From contig NZ_JADEXO010000033.1 in assembly GCF_015207105.1 (NCBI RefSeq), forward strand, positions 1 to 51,971: a DNA stretch of 51,971 bases, read 5' to 3'. The notes under the pieces were generated by a model, which searched no databases, had not been told where the DNA came from, and saw only the letters and a list, made by a program, of their open reading frames with translations. Positions 18,210 through 26,792 of the stretch are shown piece by piece (within the stretch, counting starts at the first letter, position 1; each line of letters begins with the position of its first letter). This DNA comes from a cf. Phormidesmis sp. LEGE 11477 (GTDB taxonomy: Bacteria; Cyanobacteriota; Cyanobacteriia; Phormidesmidales; Phormidesmidaceae). The position numbers and the translations under genes are program-made.

Positions 18210-19358
18210 TTATCTTACGTTGCCAAGTGGAGAGTTGGGGAGCTGGGAAAGGGGAAGAATTTGCGGACGCAAAGCACCTAGAGCAACGCCCGCTTTGTAA
18301 GCAGCGATCGCACCCACCGCTTCTAAATAGGTATCCACTGCGATCGCCTGTATCCCCAGATCCTCTGCCTTCACCGTCATTGCTGTCTTATTCTCACCCA
18401 CCGCAATCACTTGAGCAGCACTCTGGGCCAAGCTCATCACCGCGCTGCCGCCAAAAGCAGTCGCTGGCACAATTACCGTATCTACCTCTGCCGCACTGAT
18501 ATCGCCTGTTGTGCTGCCCGTCCCATGGCCCGATGGATGGCCCAATAGATGGCCCGATAGATGACCAGATGAATCACCCGCTTCCGTCAAAAACTGAGGC
18601 GCACGGCTAAGTCCTGCCAGCACACAAGATAAAAAGGTATAGCCAATCTCCTCAGCCGCCGAGCGCGGTGAAACGTGCGGATCTAGCGGTAAAGGAGACA
18701 GCGCTGGCGCATGGGCACAGGGCAGCTTAAAATTACGCACCACTAGATGGCTAATCACCGCCTCGACGCCCGCTAGCGGATCGACGCCTTGCCCCTTGCG
18801 ATAAGCCTCTAGAACGTCTGATCCTTCGTCATCTGGAAAGCGAGCAACCACGGCGATCGCCCGCACCTTCGCTTCTGTAATCAGGCGCTCCACCGCGCGC
18901 AGCAAACTGCCTGGATTAGCCAATGTCCCCCAAGAGGCACCCGATTCTGTAGTCTTGAGCGTAATACCCAAGGGCCGATCGGTAATGATATGCGATCGCA
19001 CATCTAGGCCCAGCGTAGCCCGCGCCGCATCCGCTGCTTGCAGATGACGCGACTTCAACTCATTCTCTATCCCCTGATCGATCACCAGCCCAATCGGATT
19101 TTGATGAACGGGTCTCAGCCGCCAGCGCCCTGCTGCGAACTGATCTAAACCATAGCCTTCCACATAGTAGGCATTGTCCATCGGCCAGTAGAGCTGGGCC
19201 CCATTCAATACATTCGGATGCGTAATTAGCCGATCGCTCACGCTAGCAATCGTCCGAGCAATCGGCAGCGCGTCCCCCGCATAGCCGCCCATCGCCGCCC
19301 CAATCCCAGTGGGGATAATCAGTACCGTCGTGTGCAGCTTCTTTGCCGTTGACATCAT
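18210..19358 (-). CDS. DUF3326 domain protein
   Basis: A 382-residue conserved cyanobacterial protein (DUF3326) of unknown function. It begins with a Rossmann-like segment (TTVLIIPTGIGAAMGGYAGD) and contains conserved blocks SVSDRLITHPNVLNGAQLYW and GASWGTLANPGSLLRAVERL. An unusual insert near residues 262-280 is rich in Gly-His (SGHLSGHLLGHPSGHG); it is encoded by a 12-base tandem repeat and could bind metal or be neutral filler. Start ATG 19358 overlaps the stop of the upstream small gene as TGATG, so the two are coupled. Two neighbouring starts (TTG 19361, ATG 19355) would change the length by one residue. Confidence 0.8.
   Translation of the reverse strand: MMSTAKKLHTTVLIIPTGIGAAMGGYAGDALPIARTIASVSDRLITHPNVLNGAQLYWPMDNAYYVEGYGLDQFAAGRWRLRPVHQNPIGLVIDQGIENELKSRHLQAADAARATLGLDVRSHIITDRPLGITLKTTESGASWGTLANPGSLLRAVERLITEAKVRAIAVVARFPDDEGSDVLEAYRKGQGVDPLAGVEAVISHLVVRNFKLPCAHAPALSPLPLDPHVSPRSAAEEIGYTFLSCVLAGLSRAPQFLTEAGDSSGHLSGHLLGHPSGHGTGSTTGDISAAEVDTVIVPATAFGGSAVMSLAQSAAQVIAVGENKTAMTVKAEDLGIQAIAVDTYLEAVGAIAAYKAGVALGALRPQILPLSQLPNSPLGNVR
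18525..18572. repeat. 12-bp tandem repeat inside the DUF3326 gene
   Basis: Four consecutive 12-base units of the type ATGGCCCGATAG (18525, 18537, 18549, 18561), the last one diverged. The unit length keeps frame and encodes the repeated (S/L)GH(L/P/G) peptide on the minus strand. Confidence 0.8.
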
Positions 19359-19576
19359 CAAAGCGTCGTCACCACCGCTTCTACTTGAGCGGTGCAGTCG
19401 GTAGTATCAATCGCAGTAATCGCCCAGCGCAAGGGATCTCCGTGAGTAGCAAGCTGGGTTTCTATATGCGATCGCAACGCATCAGAGCGCATCAGATCCG
19501 ACTTCAACCGCCCTTCGCGCAGCGCATCCGCCGACACCTTCACCCCCACCGTCAAACCAATCAGTTTTGTCTGCAC
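19358..19576 (-). CDS. Conserved small cyanobacterial protein
   Basis: A 72-residue protein starting at GTG 19576 with GGAG 6 bases upstream. It reads MQTKLIGLTVGVKVSADALR, then RSHIETQLATHGDPLRWAIT, and ends CTAQVEAVVTTL. Its stop overlaps the DUF3326 start (TGATG), so the two form a translationally coupled unit, arguing for a shared role. The pattern of a short alpha/beta protein with an HGDPLRWAIT centre looks conserved, but I cannot name a biochemical function. Confidence 0.7.
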   Translation of the reverse strand: MQTKLIGLTVGVKVSADALREGRLKSDLMRSDALRSHIETQLATHGDPLRWAITAIDTTDCTAQVEAVVTTL

Positions 19577-19647
19577 CGACTACTCCATGCTCTATAACCC
19601 CAAGGCCCTACCACTCCATCCCCCATATCATTCCACCCTTGAGCTTC

Positions 19648-19962
19648 CTATCGCCCAAACTGCCTAGCATAGACCTCGTCTTCCTTCTCCGTCTCCAGCT
19701 TCAGATCCGACGTTGGCAGCGCCACACACAGCAACGCATACCCATCCGCCTGCAGCTCCGGGCTTACCCCCATACCATCCGATTGATCTACCGTGCCCTC
19801 AGTTACCAATGCCGCGCAGGTCGTACAGACCCCGGCACTACAAGAAAAGGGCAGCTCCAAACCTGCAGCCTGAAGCGTCTCTAAAATCGGCTTGTCATCG
19901 GGGATCTCAATCTTATGGGTCGTCCCTTGATGCAAAACCTCAGCAGTAAACGTATTTCCCAT
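19648..19962 (-). CDS. [2Fe-2S] ferredoxin (plant type)
   Basis: A 104-residue plant-type ferredoxin. The cluster ligands are in CSAGVCTTC (Cys about 41, 46 and 49) with the fourth Cys in YALLCVALPTSDLKLET (about 79). It carries both an acidic surface and a C-terminal extension (EKEDEVYARQFGR), unlike the major photosynthetic PetF. This suggests one of the alternative low-abundance ferredoxins with a specialised partner. It is 71 bases upstream, on the same strand, of the 72-residue/DUF3326 pair. Electron acceptor cannot be read from the sequence. Confidence 0.9.
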   Translation of the reverse strand: MGNTFTAEVLHQGTTHKIEIPDDKPILETLQAAGLELPFSCSAGVCTTCAALVTEGTVDQSDGMGVSPELQADGYALLCVALPTSDLKLETEKEDEVYARQFGR

Positions 19963-20103
19963 TTGTGTAAATCAAATACTTAAGTCAGATATTTTAAGTC
20001 TATAGAGTCATGGAAGACTTATAGATAAGCCTTCTTTAGTAGATGCTTTCTGACATGCGCCTCAGACCCATAACATCAAACAATGACGACCGAGCAGCCG
20101 CGA

Positions 20104-20283
20104 CTAAGACGCCTGAGCTGGAAAGGTTCGATCAAACTCTTCTAATAAATCGTCAATTTCTTCTAGCGCTTGATTGACGTCGATTCGCAAAGTGCCAATC
20201 CCAGGTTGCTCCAGCAGTTTAAGTAGCGACTGACGCTTGGTTTTAATGAGTTCGATCCGGGTTTGAAGAGCAGAAAATTCCAT
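20104..20283 (-). CDS. Conserved small protein (59 aa)
   Basis: A 59-residue frame starting ATG 20283 (GGAG is present 12 bases upstream) and stopping at 20104. It starts MEFSALQTRIELIKTKRQSL and ends EEIDDLLEEFDRTFPAQAS. The first two thirds are helical with heptad-like Leu spacing, and the acidic EEIDDLLEEFDRTFP end resembles small cyanobacterial proteins of unknown function. The overlapping longer frame at 20163-20366 has Trp/Cys-rich, non-protein-like composition, so I prefer this one. Confidence 0.6.
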   Translation of the reverse strand: MEFSALQTRIELIKTKRQSLLKLLEQPGIGTLRIDVNQALEEIDDLLEEFDRTFPAQAS

Positions 20284-20495
20284 GTCTGAACGATTCTCCA
20301 GCTTAAGTTACATTTCTTTATGAGATAATCACCTAACAGGATAAGCAAATTTGGGTTCAAACGCATCTACCCTATCGCTAAACCCTTTCAGGTTCAACGT
20401 ATCGCTGCCAAAGTTTGGCCTCACATAGCCTTGGCCAATCAGCACCGTTAATCTAGACCACCTAATCTAAACCACCTGCTCTTTAAACGAACCTC

Positions 20496-21041
20496 ATGCG
20501 TAAGATTCCTCTCGGCACTGTTCTCTTAGTCGTCGGCGCTGTCCTGACTCTCGTTGGCTTTGTCGCCTACGCTCAAGAAAACGCCACGCTTAATCTAGTT
20601 GGATTCTTCTACGGCGTTCCCATCTTGCTAGGCGGCCTGGCACTTCGCGCCGCTGAACTAGAGCCCGTACCCTACACTCAGCCGACTAGCGAGGCCGTCT
20701 TAGCGCTACGTGGCCAGCAGGCTACCCAAACCCAAACTCAAGTCCGCAAAGATGTCACCCGCTATCGCTACGGACAAGAAGCCCATCTAGACGAAACGCT
20801 AGAACGACTAGGGCTCAGCCCCAACGACACCCAGCGCCCAGTACTATCAGGGCTACACGAAGAGCAAAGAGACGGTGCCTACACGCTGGTTCTAGAATTT
20901 GACTCACCCTTCGTCTCCTTTGAAAAATGGCAGGAAAAGCAATCAAAGATTGAGAATTTCTTCGGCCCTGGCATCACAGCAGAAATCAGCCGGTCAGATG
21001 AGGAAAAGGTAGCCGTCGCCATGAAAGCAGTCGTGGCTTAG
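20496..21041 (+). CDS. DUF2854 membrane protein
   Basis: A 181-residue conserved protein of cyanobacteria and chloroplasts (DUF2854). Two transmembrane helices lie at the N-terminus (PLGTVLLVVGAVLTLVGFVA and a second, NLVGFFYGVPILLGGLAL). A cytosolic domain of about 120 residues follows, with RYRYGQEAHLDETLERLGL and FDSPFVSFEKWQEKQSKIENFFGPGI split over two strands. Conservation between plastids and cyanobacteria suggests a thylakoid or envelope role; no function is established from the sequence. It converges with the CRR7-like gene 4 bases away. Confidence 0.8.
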   Translation: MRKIPLGTVLLVVGAVLTLVGFVAYAQENATLNLVGFFYGVPILLGGLALRAAELEPVPYTQPTSEAVLALRGQQATQTQTQVRKDVTRYRYGQEAHLDETLERLGLSPNDTQRPVLSGLHEEQRDGAYTLVLEFDSPFVSFEKWQEKQSKIENFFGPGITAEISRSDEEKVAVAMKAVVA

Positions 21042-21045
21042 GTCG

Positions 21046-21303
21046 CTACTTCTCTAGTCTTACGGCGTACCACTGAATCGACTCACCCGGCGCAGTCTCA
21101 AACTCACAGCGAGTTTCTATCAAATATTTGGCCTGTGCTTCGGCAGAGGTCATTTTTGTCAGCTCGCGGGGGAGTTCACCCACGTAGGTAGCTAAGACTT
21201 CCTTAAGCTTTGCTAGCAGCTCATCGGGCGTCAAGAACGTCTCAGTGGCATCAGGGGTAAGGAAGACAAACATTTCCTCGTCGTATAGCAGTGCATCCGC
21301 CAT
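21046..21303 (-). CDS. CRR7-like protein (chlororespiratory reduction 7)
   Basis: An 85-residue protein matching the CRR7 family pattern: MADALLYDEEMFVFLTPD, then FLTPDELLAKLKEVL, and a C-terminal IQWYAVRLEK. In plants CRR7 is needed for assembly or stability of the chloroplast NDH complex that drives cyclic electron flow. Cyanobacterial members are the same size. Assignment is by recall of the family pattern, so an NDH-1 role is an inference. It is divergent from sir across 322 bases. Confidence 0.65.
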   Translation of the reverse strand: MADALLYDEEMFVFLTPDATETFLTPDELLAKLKEVLATYVGELPRELTKMTSAEAQAKYLIETRCEFETAPGESIQWYAVRLEK

Positions 21304-21526
21304 AATCTGGGTTCCTCAAGGGCTAGGTTCAAACTGCTACGAGTCTAGATCCAAAATGATATCGATTTCTTGAGCAGTGAACTGCCAAGTCGAATCTCAG
21401 TGCTAGAATTTTGATCAATACACCACAATCCCGACCGGATTACCGATGATTAAAGTTTGACCGTAATACTGCGATAATTTCACTCCCTACAGTTTCATTC
21501 CCAGTGAGATTATTCCTAGTGAAACC

Positions 21527-21569
21527 ATTCGCGTGTTCGCTCAGTGAGATCATTCGCGTGTTCGCTCAG
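21527..21569 (+). repeat. Tandem repeats upstream of sir
   Basis: ATTCGCGTGTTCGCTCAG occurs at 21527-21544 and again at 21552-21569 (25-base period). Just upstream, related ATTCCCAGTGAGATT and ATTCCTAGTGAAACC units repeat at 15-base spacing. Together they fill the last 130 bases of the 322-base CRR7-sir divergent gap (21304-21625), which shows no gene. They may be regulator sites or simple duplications. Confidence 0.7.
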
Positions 21570-21625
21570 CAGGATCATCTGCGGCAATAAAATCACCTGC
21601 TTCAATCACCTCCTCCAAATCACCC

Positions 21626-23530
21626 ATGGTCTACACGCCCACTAAACCCGCCGAGAAAAAAGTTTCCAAGCTCGAAGGCATCAAAGAGCGCAGCCAGTTT
21701 CTGCGGGAACCCGTGGCGACTGAGCTAAAAGAAGACACCACCCACTTTACCGAAGCGGGCATTCAAATCCTGAAATTCCACGGCTCTTACCAGCAGTACA
21801 ACCGTGACGAAGTTGTGCGAGGCCAGGAAAAGCCATATTCTATGATGCTCCGCCTTCGCAACCCCGGCGGCTACATTTCCCCCGAGCTATACCTGACACT
21901 CGACGACATCTCTGACAAATACGGTAACCACACCCTGCGAGCCACCACCCGCCAAGCCTTCCAGCTTCACGGCATTCTCAAAAAGAACCTTAAGGCCACA
22001 CTTGCCGATATTATCCGCAGCATGGGCTCGACGCTAGGTGCCTGTGGCGATCTTAGCCGCAACGTCATGGCTCCCCCCGCTCCCTACAAAAACAAGCCCG
22101 AGTACGTCCTCGCCCGTCAGTACGCGACTAACATCGCCGATTTGCTCACTCCCCAAACGCCTGCTTATTACGAGATTTGGCTAGACGGTGAGAAAGCAGT
22201 CACTACAGAAGAAGACCCGGCTGTCGTCGCTGCTAGACAAGGGCAGGGCGGACAGGTCGAAGGGTCGCCTCACCCGGTTGAGCCGATCTACGGCGTGCAG
22301 TATATGCCGCGCAAGTTTAAGTGTGCAGTCACCGTTCCTGGAGATAACTCTGTCGATGCCTATACGCAAGACATCACCCTAGTTGTCATCACTGACGCCA
22401 ACGGTGAGCTAGAAGGGTTCAACGTGATTGCTGGCGGCGGTATGGGCCGGACTCACAATAAAGAGGAGACCTTTGCGCGTACAGGCGATCATATCGGCTA
22501 TGTAGACAAAGACGATGTGTATGATCTCGTCAAAGCTATTGTTTTTACTCAAAGAGACTTTGGTGAGCGCTACAACCGCCGCGTGTCTCGGATGAAGTAT
22601 TTGATTCATCGCTGGGGTCTGCCTAAATTCATCGAGGAAGTTGAAAAAAGATTTGGCAAGAAGATTGACGGCTTTAGACCGCTGCCTGAATGGAAGTATG
22701 AAGACTATCTAGGCTGGCACGAGCAGGGTGATGGCAAGCTGTTTGTCGGGGTGCATGTCCGCAACGGGCGTGTTCACAATGAAGGCAAGTTACGTAACAA
22801 ACTAGCGCTTAGAGAGATTGTTGAAAAATTCAACGTTTCGATGAGAGTGACGCCTAGTCAGAACGTTGTTTTCTGCGATGTCAGCCCAGAAGATAAAGCA
22901 GCCATCCAAGAAATTCTTGACCGGAACGGCATTACAGAACACAGCAAAGTAGACTCGCTAGAGCGCTACGCGATGGCTTGCCCAGCGCTGCCTACATGTG
23001 GTCTGGCCGTCACCGAATCGGAAAGAATTATTCCTAGTATGCTAGGCCGCATCCGCAAGCTGCTAAACAAAGTAGGGCTCAAAAACGAGACATTCGTCAC
23101 TCGGATGACAGGATGCCCAAATGGGTGCGCGCGTCCCTATATGGCAGAGCTTGGCTTCGTCGGTCAAGCACCGAAAAGCTATCAGCTATGGCTAGGGGGT
23201 AGCCCGAATCAAACTCGGCTCGCTCGCCCTTATATGGATAGGCTGCATGAAGACAATTTAGAAAAGGAGCTAGAGCCTTTATTTGCCTGCTTTAAGCAGA
23301 ACAGAAACGAGGGTGAGAGCTTTGGTGATTTTTGCGATCGCTACACCTTTGAGGCCCTTCGCACCTTTACTGAAACCTACGAGCCGATCAAGGCAGTTGG
23401 CTCTGGCCGTCGCCGTAATCGGGTCGGCGTCTCTGACGAACTCTTTACCAAGCTGAAGGCAAAAGCGAAGGCGGATGGAACTAGCATGGCAGACGTGCTA
23501 GAAGCGGTGATTGGAGATAGATTGGATTAG
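21626..23530 (+). CDS. sir: Ferredoxin-sulfite reductase
   Basis: A 634-residue assimilatory sulfite reductase that makes sulfide from sulfite with six electrons from ferredoxin, using siroheme and a [4Fe-4S] cluster. Cluster ligands are in CPALPTCG (Cys452, Cys458) and TGCPNGC (Cys497, Cys501). The active-site region [20 protein letters not shown] and two NirV/SirB-like ferredoxin-fold repeats are present. A basic C-terminal extension ([11 protein letters not shown] and about 30 more residues) resembles that of some plastid and cyanobacterial SiR. The start codon lacks a clear Shine-Dalgarno. It belongs functionally with cysC at 7.2 kb. Confidence 0.97.
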   Translation: MVYTPTKPAEKKVSKLEGIKERSQFLREPVATELKEDTTHFTEAGIQILKFHGSYQQYNRDEVVRGQEKPYSMMLRLRNPGGYISPELYLTLDDISDKYGNHTLRATTRQAFQLHGILKKNLKATLADIIRSMGSTLGACGDLSRNVMAPPAPYKNKPEYVLARQYATNIADLLTPQTPAYYEIWLDGEKAVTTEEDPAVVAARQGQGGQVEGSPHPVEPIYGVQYMPRKFKCAVTVPGDNSVDAYTQDITLVVITDANGELEGFNVIAGGGMGRTHNKEETFARTGDHIGYVDKDDVYDLVKAIVFTQRDFGERYNRRVSRMKYLIHRWGLPKFIEEVEKRFGKKIDGFRPLPEWKYEDYLGWHEQGDGKLFVGVHVRNGRVHNEGKLRNKLALREIVEKFNVSMRVTPSQNVVFCDVSPEDKAAIQEILDRNGITEHSKVDSLERYAMACPALPTCGLAVTESERIIPSMLGRIRKLLNKVGLKNETFVTRMTGCPNGCARPYMAELGFVGQAPKSYQLWLGGSPNQTRLARPYMDRLHEDNLEKELEPLFACFKQNRNEGESFGDFCDRYTFEALRTFTETYEPIKAVGSGRRRNRVGVSDELFTKLKAKAKADGTSMADVLEAVIGDRLD

Positions 23531-23590
23531 ACAGATACCCCTGCTAAGACATCTGTTCAAGCAATACAATAGAAGTTCGACAAAAGTTAG

Positions 23591-23627
23591 GATAGCTGTC
23601 TTTTGTCTCTATCAAGAGGCAGCTATC
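23591..23627. promoter_or_regulatory. Inverted repeat between sir and nemR-like gene
   Basis: GATAGCTG (23591-23598) and CAGCTATC (23620-23627) are perfect 8-base arms, with a nested CTCT/AGAG hairpin between. A tandem ACTGAAGACTG repeat follows at about 23639. It may be the sir terminator stem or an operator of the TetR-type gene; no T-tract follows, so I leave it open. Confidence 0.4.
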
Positions 23628-23721
23628 GAACCAAACAACTGAAGACTGGACCACTGAAGACTGCACAATCGAAGAAGCACAAAAGAAACAGAAAAAAGGA
23701 AAGATCAAATTTGCCCACTGG

Positions 23722-24318
23722 ATGAAACAAACCACTAAGCGAAATGAACTCATTCAGGCTGGCCGCGAAATCATCGTCCGCCAGGGATTCAACGCGGCAG
23801 GGCTCAACAGCATTCTAACGACAGCAGACGTTCCCAAAGGCTCCTTTTATTACTATTTCAAGAATAAAGAAGAGTTCGGGCTTGCCATTATCGAAGACTT
23901 TGCCACCGAATACCAGGCAAAGCTACAAGCAACAGTCAATAACCACCAACTCTCTCCACTTCAGCGTCTAAACAGCTACTTTGCAGCAGGACAGACAGAA
24001 ATGGAAGCCTGCGAATGCGTCAACGGATGCCTGATTGGCAACTTAGCCCAGGAGCTGGCGGCTCAAAGCGATGTGTTTCGCGATCGCCTCAACCAGATCT
24101 TCTCAGAGTGGGAAGCGCAAATCGCCCGCTGCCTAGAAGCAGCCCAAGCTACAGGAGACCTCTCTGTCGATATAGACGCTACTCAGCTAGCCGAGTTTGT
24201 CCTAGCTGGATGGCAAGGCGCTATCCTGAGAGCAAAAGTAACCCGCTCGACCGAGCCAATGCAGGCATTCGTAGAAACGCTATTTCAGCATGTTCTAAGC
24301 AAATCTACCTCTGGTTAG
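23722..24318 (+). CDS. NemR-like TetR family repressor
   Basis: A 198-residue TetR-type regulator. Residues 1-50 form the helix-turn-helix (GLNSILTTADVPKGSFYYYF followed by KNKEEFG). The ligand domain has CECVNGCLIGNLAQELAAQS; Cys103 aligns with the redox/electrophile-sensing Cys106 of E. coli NemR, which derepresses nemA and gloA on exposure to electrophiles, methylglyoxal or hypochlorite. The neighbours fit: a GST and an old yellow enzyme (NemA family) follow, and a perfect 21-base inverted repeat lies 36 bases after its stop. Function as a local electrophile sensor is therefore well supported by context though not proven. Confidence 0.88.
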   Translation: MKQTTKRNELIQAGREIIVRQGFNAAGLNSILTTADVPKGSFYYYFKNKEEFGLAIIEDFATEYQAKLQATVNNHQLSPLQRLNSYFAAGQTEMEACECVNGCLIGNLAQELAAQSDVFRDRLNQIFSEWEAQIARCLEAAQATGDLSVDIDATQLAEFVLAGWQGAILRAKVTRSTEPMQAFVETLFQHVLSKSTSG

Positions 24319-24353
24319 AATTTTGATACAGCGTAATTGCATAGAATGCCTAT

Positions 24354-24374
24354 TAGTAGACGACTGGTCTACTA
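24354..24374. promoter_or_regulatory. Candidate NemR-like operator (perfect inverted repeat)
   Basis: The arms TAGTAGAC (24354-24361) and GTCTACTA (24367-24374) are perfect inverted repeats with a 5-base centre (GACTG). Size and symmetry suit a TetR-family dimer. The TAGAC...GGTCTA core resembles the NemR box of E. coli as I remember it (TAGACC-N4-GGTCTA). It precedes the SDR remnant, GST and OYE genes. Confidence 0.65.
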
Positions 24375-24429
24375 CAAGTTACATGTCACTTATTCCACAG
24401 ATGCTACGTATCTCGTGTTGTGCATCTCG

Positions 24430-24535
24430 CAATCCTCGCAATGCGATCGCCCGCGCCATTGCCTATGCCATCGAGCAGCCGAGCGACATCGATATCAACG
24501 AAATCATCGTCCGTCCCACAAAACAAGAACTGTAG
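24430..24535 (+). pseudogene. 3' remnant of a short-chain dehydrogenase/reductase gene
   Basis: The frame ending at TAG/stop 24535 reads AIARAIAYAIEQPSDIDINE, then IIVRPTKQEL, the typical last 30 residues of classical SDR oxidoreductases (substrate-binding helix and C-terminal strand). No upstream NAD(P)-binding or YxxxK part exists; the preceding sequence holds the operator and unrelated codons. It appears that a deletion removed most of an SDR gene that once stood first in the operon behind the operator. The 319-base stretch 24319-24637 otherwise contains only the operator and GST leader. Confidence 0.65.
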
Positions 24536-24637
24536 AAAGCAGCTTCTCTACTAGCTAAACAGTCCAGCTCAATGGTGTAGCTACATCGCAATCTGACTAG
24601 ATCCCTTTAAAGCCCAACTGTTGTAATTCTTTTTTCA

Positions 24638-25270
24638 ATGACAGACATCACCCTCTACGGCACACCCATCAGCACCTATGTACGGACAGCCCAGCTAGTA
24701 CTATCAGGAGCAGAAGTCGAATACGATATCAAAGATATCGGCATCTTCAACGGTGACAATCAGACAGATAGCTATCTGAAGAAAAACCCTTTTGGTAAGA
24801 TTCCTACTCTTGAGATCGAAGGAGAAACGCTCTACGAAACCGACGCAATCACGTACTTAGTCAATGAGAAGTATGCCCAAGGAAAGTTTGCACCAGATGA
24901 CCTATGGTTGCGATCGCGCATGCATCAAATTATCAGCATCGTCAACAGCTATCTGTACGTGCCAGCCGTAGGCGTATTGACTATTGAAAATTTAGTCAAG
25001 CCAGGTCAAGGAGAAGAAATAGATCAAGCAGCGGTAGAAGGTGCGATCGCTCCTGTGAAAACCGCCCTAGAAGCGATTGAGAAGCTAGCCGCTGGCGATC
25101 CATACCTCTTGAGTAGTGAGCTGAGCCTCGCCGACTTCTATCTAATTCCGATCTTTTTCTACGTCGCTAAAACGCCACAATTCGATCAGATTACAGCGAG
25201 TACACCGAAGCTAAAGAACTGGTGGGAAAAAGTGCGATCGCTCGATCTTGTCAAAAAAATTTGCAGCTAG
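24638..25270 (+). CDS. Glutathione S-transferase family protein
   Basis: A 210-residue GST. The N-terminal thioredoxin-like domain (residues 1-80) reads ITLYGTPISTYVRTAQLVLS, then NPFGKIPTLEIEGETLYETD with the GSH-binding cis-Pro and the E(T)DAI motif. The all-alpha C-terminal domain follows (LWLRSRMHQIISIVNSYLYV ... LSLADFYLIPIFFYVAKT with the N-capping S/D). A Ser at position 13 or Thr14 near the N-terminus could be the thiol-activating residue. It lies between the NemR-like regulator and an old yellow enzyme, so conjugation of electrophiles with glutathione is a natural role. Confidence 0.92.
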   Translation: MTDITLYGTPISTYVRTAQLVLSGAEVEYDIKDIGIFNGDNQTDSYLKKNPFGKIPTLEIEGETLYETDAITYLVNEKYAQGKFAPDDLWLRSRMHQIISIVNSYLYVPAVGVLTIENLVKPGQGEEIDQAAVEGAIAPVKTALEAIEKLAAGDPYLLSSELSLADFYLIPIFFYVAKTPQFDQITASTPKLKNWWEKVRSLDLVKKICS

Positions 25271-25460
25271 AAACAGCGAATAGCAAGCCCACATTCAAAA
25301 TCAACAACCAAAAACCTGATCACTTTAATCTCGTTCTAATTCTCCTTTCACACTTACACGGCATCATTTCAAGACATCATAAATTTGTTTTTATCTAGGA
25401 CCAACAAAGAGATCCGACAGCAAAGAATTTCATTAGACCCGTTCACCCACAATCTTGTTT

Positions 25461-26597
25461 ATGACCTCTCCAACCAATTCCCCCAATCTTCTTAGTTCTT
25501 ATCAAATGGAAGATCTTTCTCTCAAAAATCGCGTCGTCATGCCACCGATGACCCGTGGCCGCGCCGGAGAAGAGAGAATCCCCAACGCGCTAATGGCCGA
25601 ATACTATTCACAACGGACCAACGCTGGCTTGATCATTTCTGAAGGCACCGCACCTTCTAAGCAAGGCAACGGCTGGGTTCATGCGCCTGGTATCTACAAC
25701 GACGCCCAGGTCGAAGGCTGGAAACAAGTGACCAAGGCGGTCCGGGCCAAAGGCACACCGTTCTTTTTGCAGCTATGGCACACTGGCAGAGCCTCTCACA
25801 GCAGCTTTCAAGAAAACAATCAGCTCCCCGTTGCCCCTTCAGCACTCAAGATAGAAGGGGCCGAATCTCACACGCCGACAGGCAACCAGCCATGCGAAGT
25901 ACCCAGAGCCTTAGAAACAGAAGAAATTCCAGGCATAGTCGAAGACTATCGTCAGGCCGCTGAAAATGCAAAAAAGGCCGGCTTTGACGGCGTAGAGGTT
26001 CACGCGGCCAACGGCTACCTAATCGCTGAATTCTTGCAGTCTAAAACCAACAAACGTACAGATAAATACGGCGGCAGTCTAGAAAATCGATATCGCTTTC
26101 TAAAAGAGATTGTTGAAGCAGTGATGACCGTATGGCCTGCTAATCGCATTGGTGTTAGGCTTTCACCCAACGGCTCTTTCAACGATATGGGTTCACCAGA
26201 CTACAAAGAAACCTATCTCTATGTCGCCCAGCAGCTAAATTCATACGGATTAGCCTATCTACACATCATGGACGGGCTAGCGTTCGGCTTTCACGAACTC
26301 GGTGAACCCATGACGCTCGCTGAATTTAGAGCAGTCTTCGACAACACCATTATTGGTAACTGCGGATACGACCGAGAACAAGCAGAGCAGGCGATCGCAG
26401 CCGGAGACGCCGATCTAATTGCCTTTGGTCGCCCCTACATCAGCACCCCCGATTTAGTCTCTCGCTTTGCCAACAATCAAGCGCTAAACCCAGACGCACC
26501 CATAGAAACTTGGTACAGCCCCGGCCCTGTAGGCTACACCGACTATCCCACCTACGAGAAAGCACAGGCCACTGTCGAAGCGATCGCCTCGCCATAA
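25461..26597 (+). CDS. nemA: Old yellow enzyme, NemA-type alkene reductase
   Basis: A 378-residue FMN-dependent ene-reductase. It opens with the family signature SLKNRVVMPPMTRGRAGEER. The substrate-binding pair is in VEVHAANGYLIAEFLQ (His and Asn, as in yeast OYE and plant OPR; enterobacterial NemA has His/His). KRTDKYGGSLENR and GNCGYDREQAEQAIAAGDAD carry FMN/NADPH contacts. It reduces activated alkenes, maleimides and nitro compounds. I start at ATG 25461; a TTG 6 bases upstream is in frame. It follows the GST by 190 bases, an electrophile-detoxification set with the regulator. Confidence 0.93.
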   Translation: MTSPTNSPNLLSSYQMEDLSLKNRVVMPPMTRGRAGEERIPNALMAEYYSQRTNAGLIISEGTAPSKQGNGWVHAPGIYNDAQVEGWKQVTKAVRAKGTPFFLQLWHTGRASHSSFQENNQLPVAPSALKIEGAESHTPTGNQPCEVPRALETEEIPGIVEDYRQAAENAKKAGFDGVEVHAANGYLIAEFLQSKTNKRTDKYGGSLENRYRFLKEIVEAVMTVWPANRIGVRLSPNGSFNDMGSPDYKETYLYVAQQLNSYGLAYLHIMDGLAFGFHELGEPMTLAEFRAVFDNTIIGNCGYDREQAEQAIAAGDADLIAFGRPYISTPDLVSRFANNQALNPDAPIETWYSPGPVGYTDYPTYEKAQATVEAIASP

Positions 26598-26641
26598 GTA
26601 GGCCCTAAGCAAGCTACAGGCAGATTAATATGTAGAGTAAC

Positions 26642-26770
26642 CAGAGGGCATTCTTCCTGAGTGTCCTCTGCAGCGTTGGTCACTTGGCTGAGGTACACTT
26701 CACAGGCTGAAAGCTTTAAGTAGCAACGGGCCAAGTGACTAGCGTGTACCAAATGCATCCGGCACACGCT
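26642..26770 (+). promoter_or_regulatory. Structured leader with alternative stems before Nudix gene
   Basis: Several inverted repeats share sequence: CAGAGG/CCTCTG (26642/26665); A = GTCACTTGGC (26679-26688) with A' = GCCAAGTGAC (26730-26739); B = GGTACAC (26692-26698) with B' = GTGTACC (26744-26750). The B' region AGCGTGT (26741-26747) also pairs with ACACGCT (26764-26770). A-B-A'-B' is a pseudoknot order, and B' has two exclusive partners, as in regulatory leaders. It may instead be the nemA 3' end. Confidence 0.45.
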
Positions 26771-26792
26771 ATATACTTCATGCAAAAAATCT

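Noticed and set aside
20163-20366. 67-codon frame MRLNPNLLILLGDYL... on the minus strand
   Set aside because: Trp/Cys/Asn-rich composition and overlap with a better 59-codon protein in another frame.
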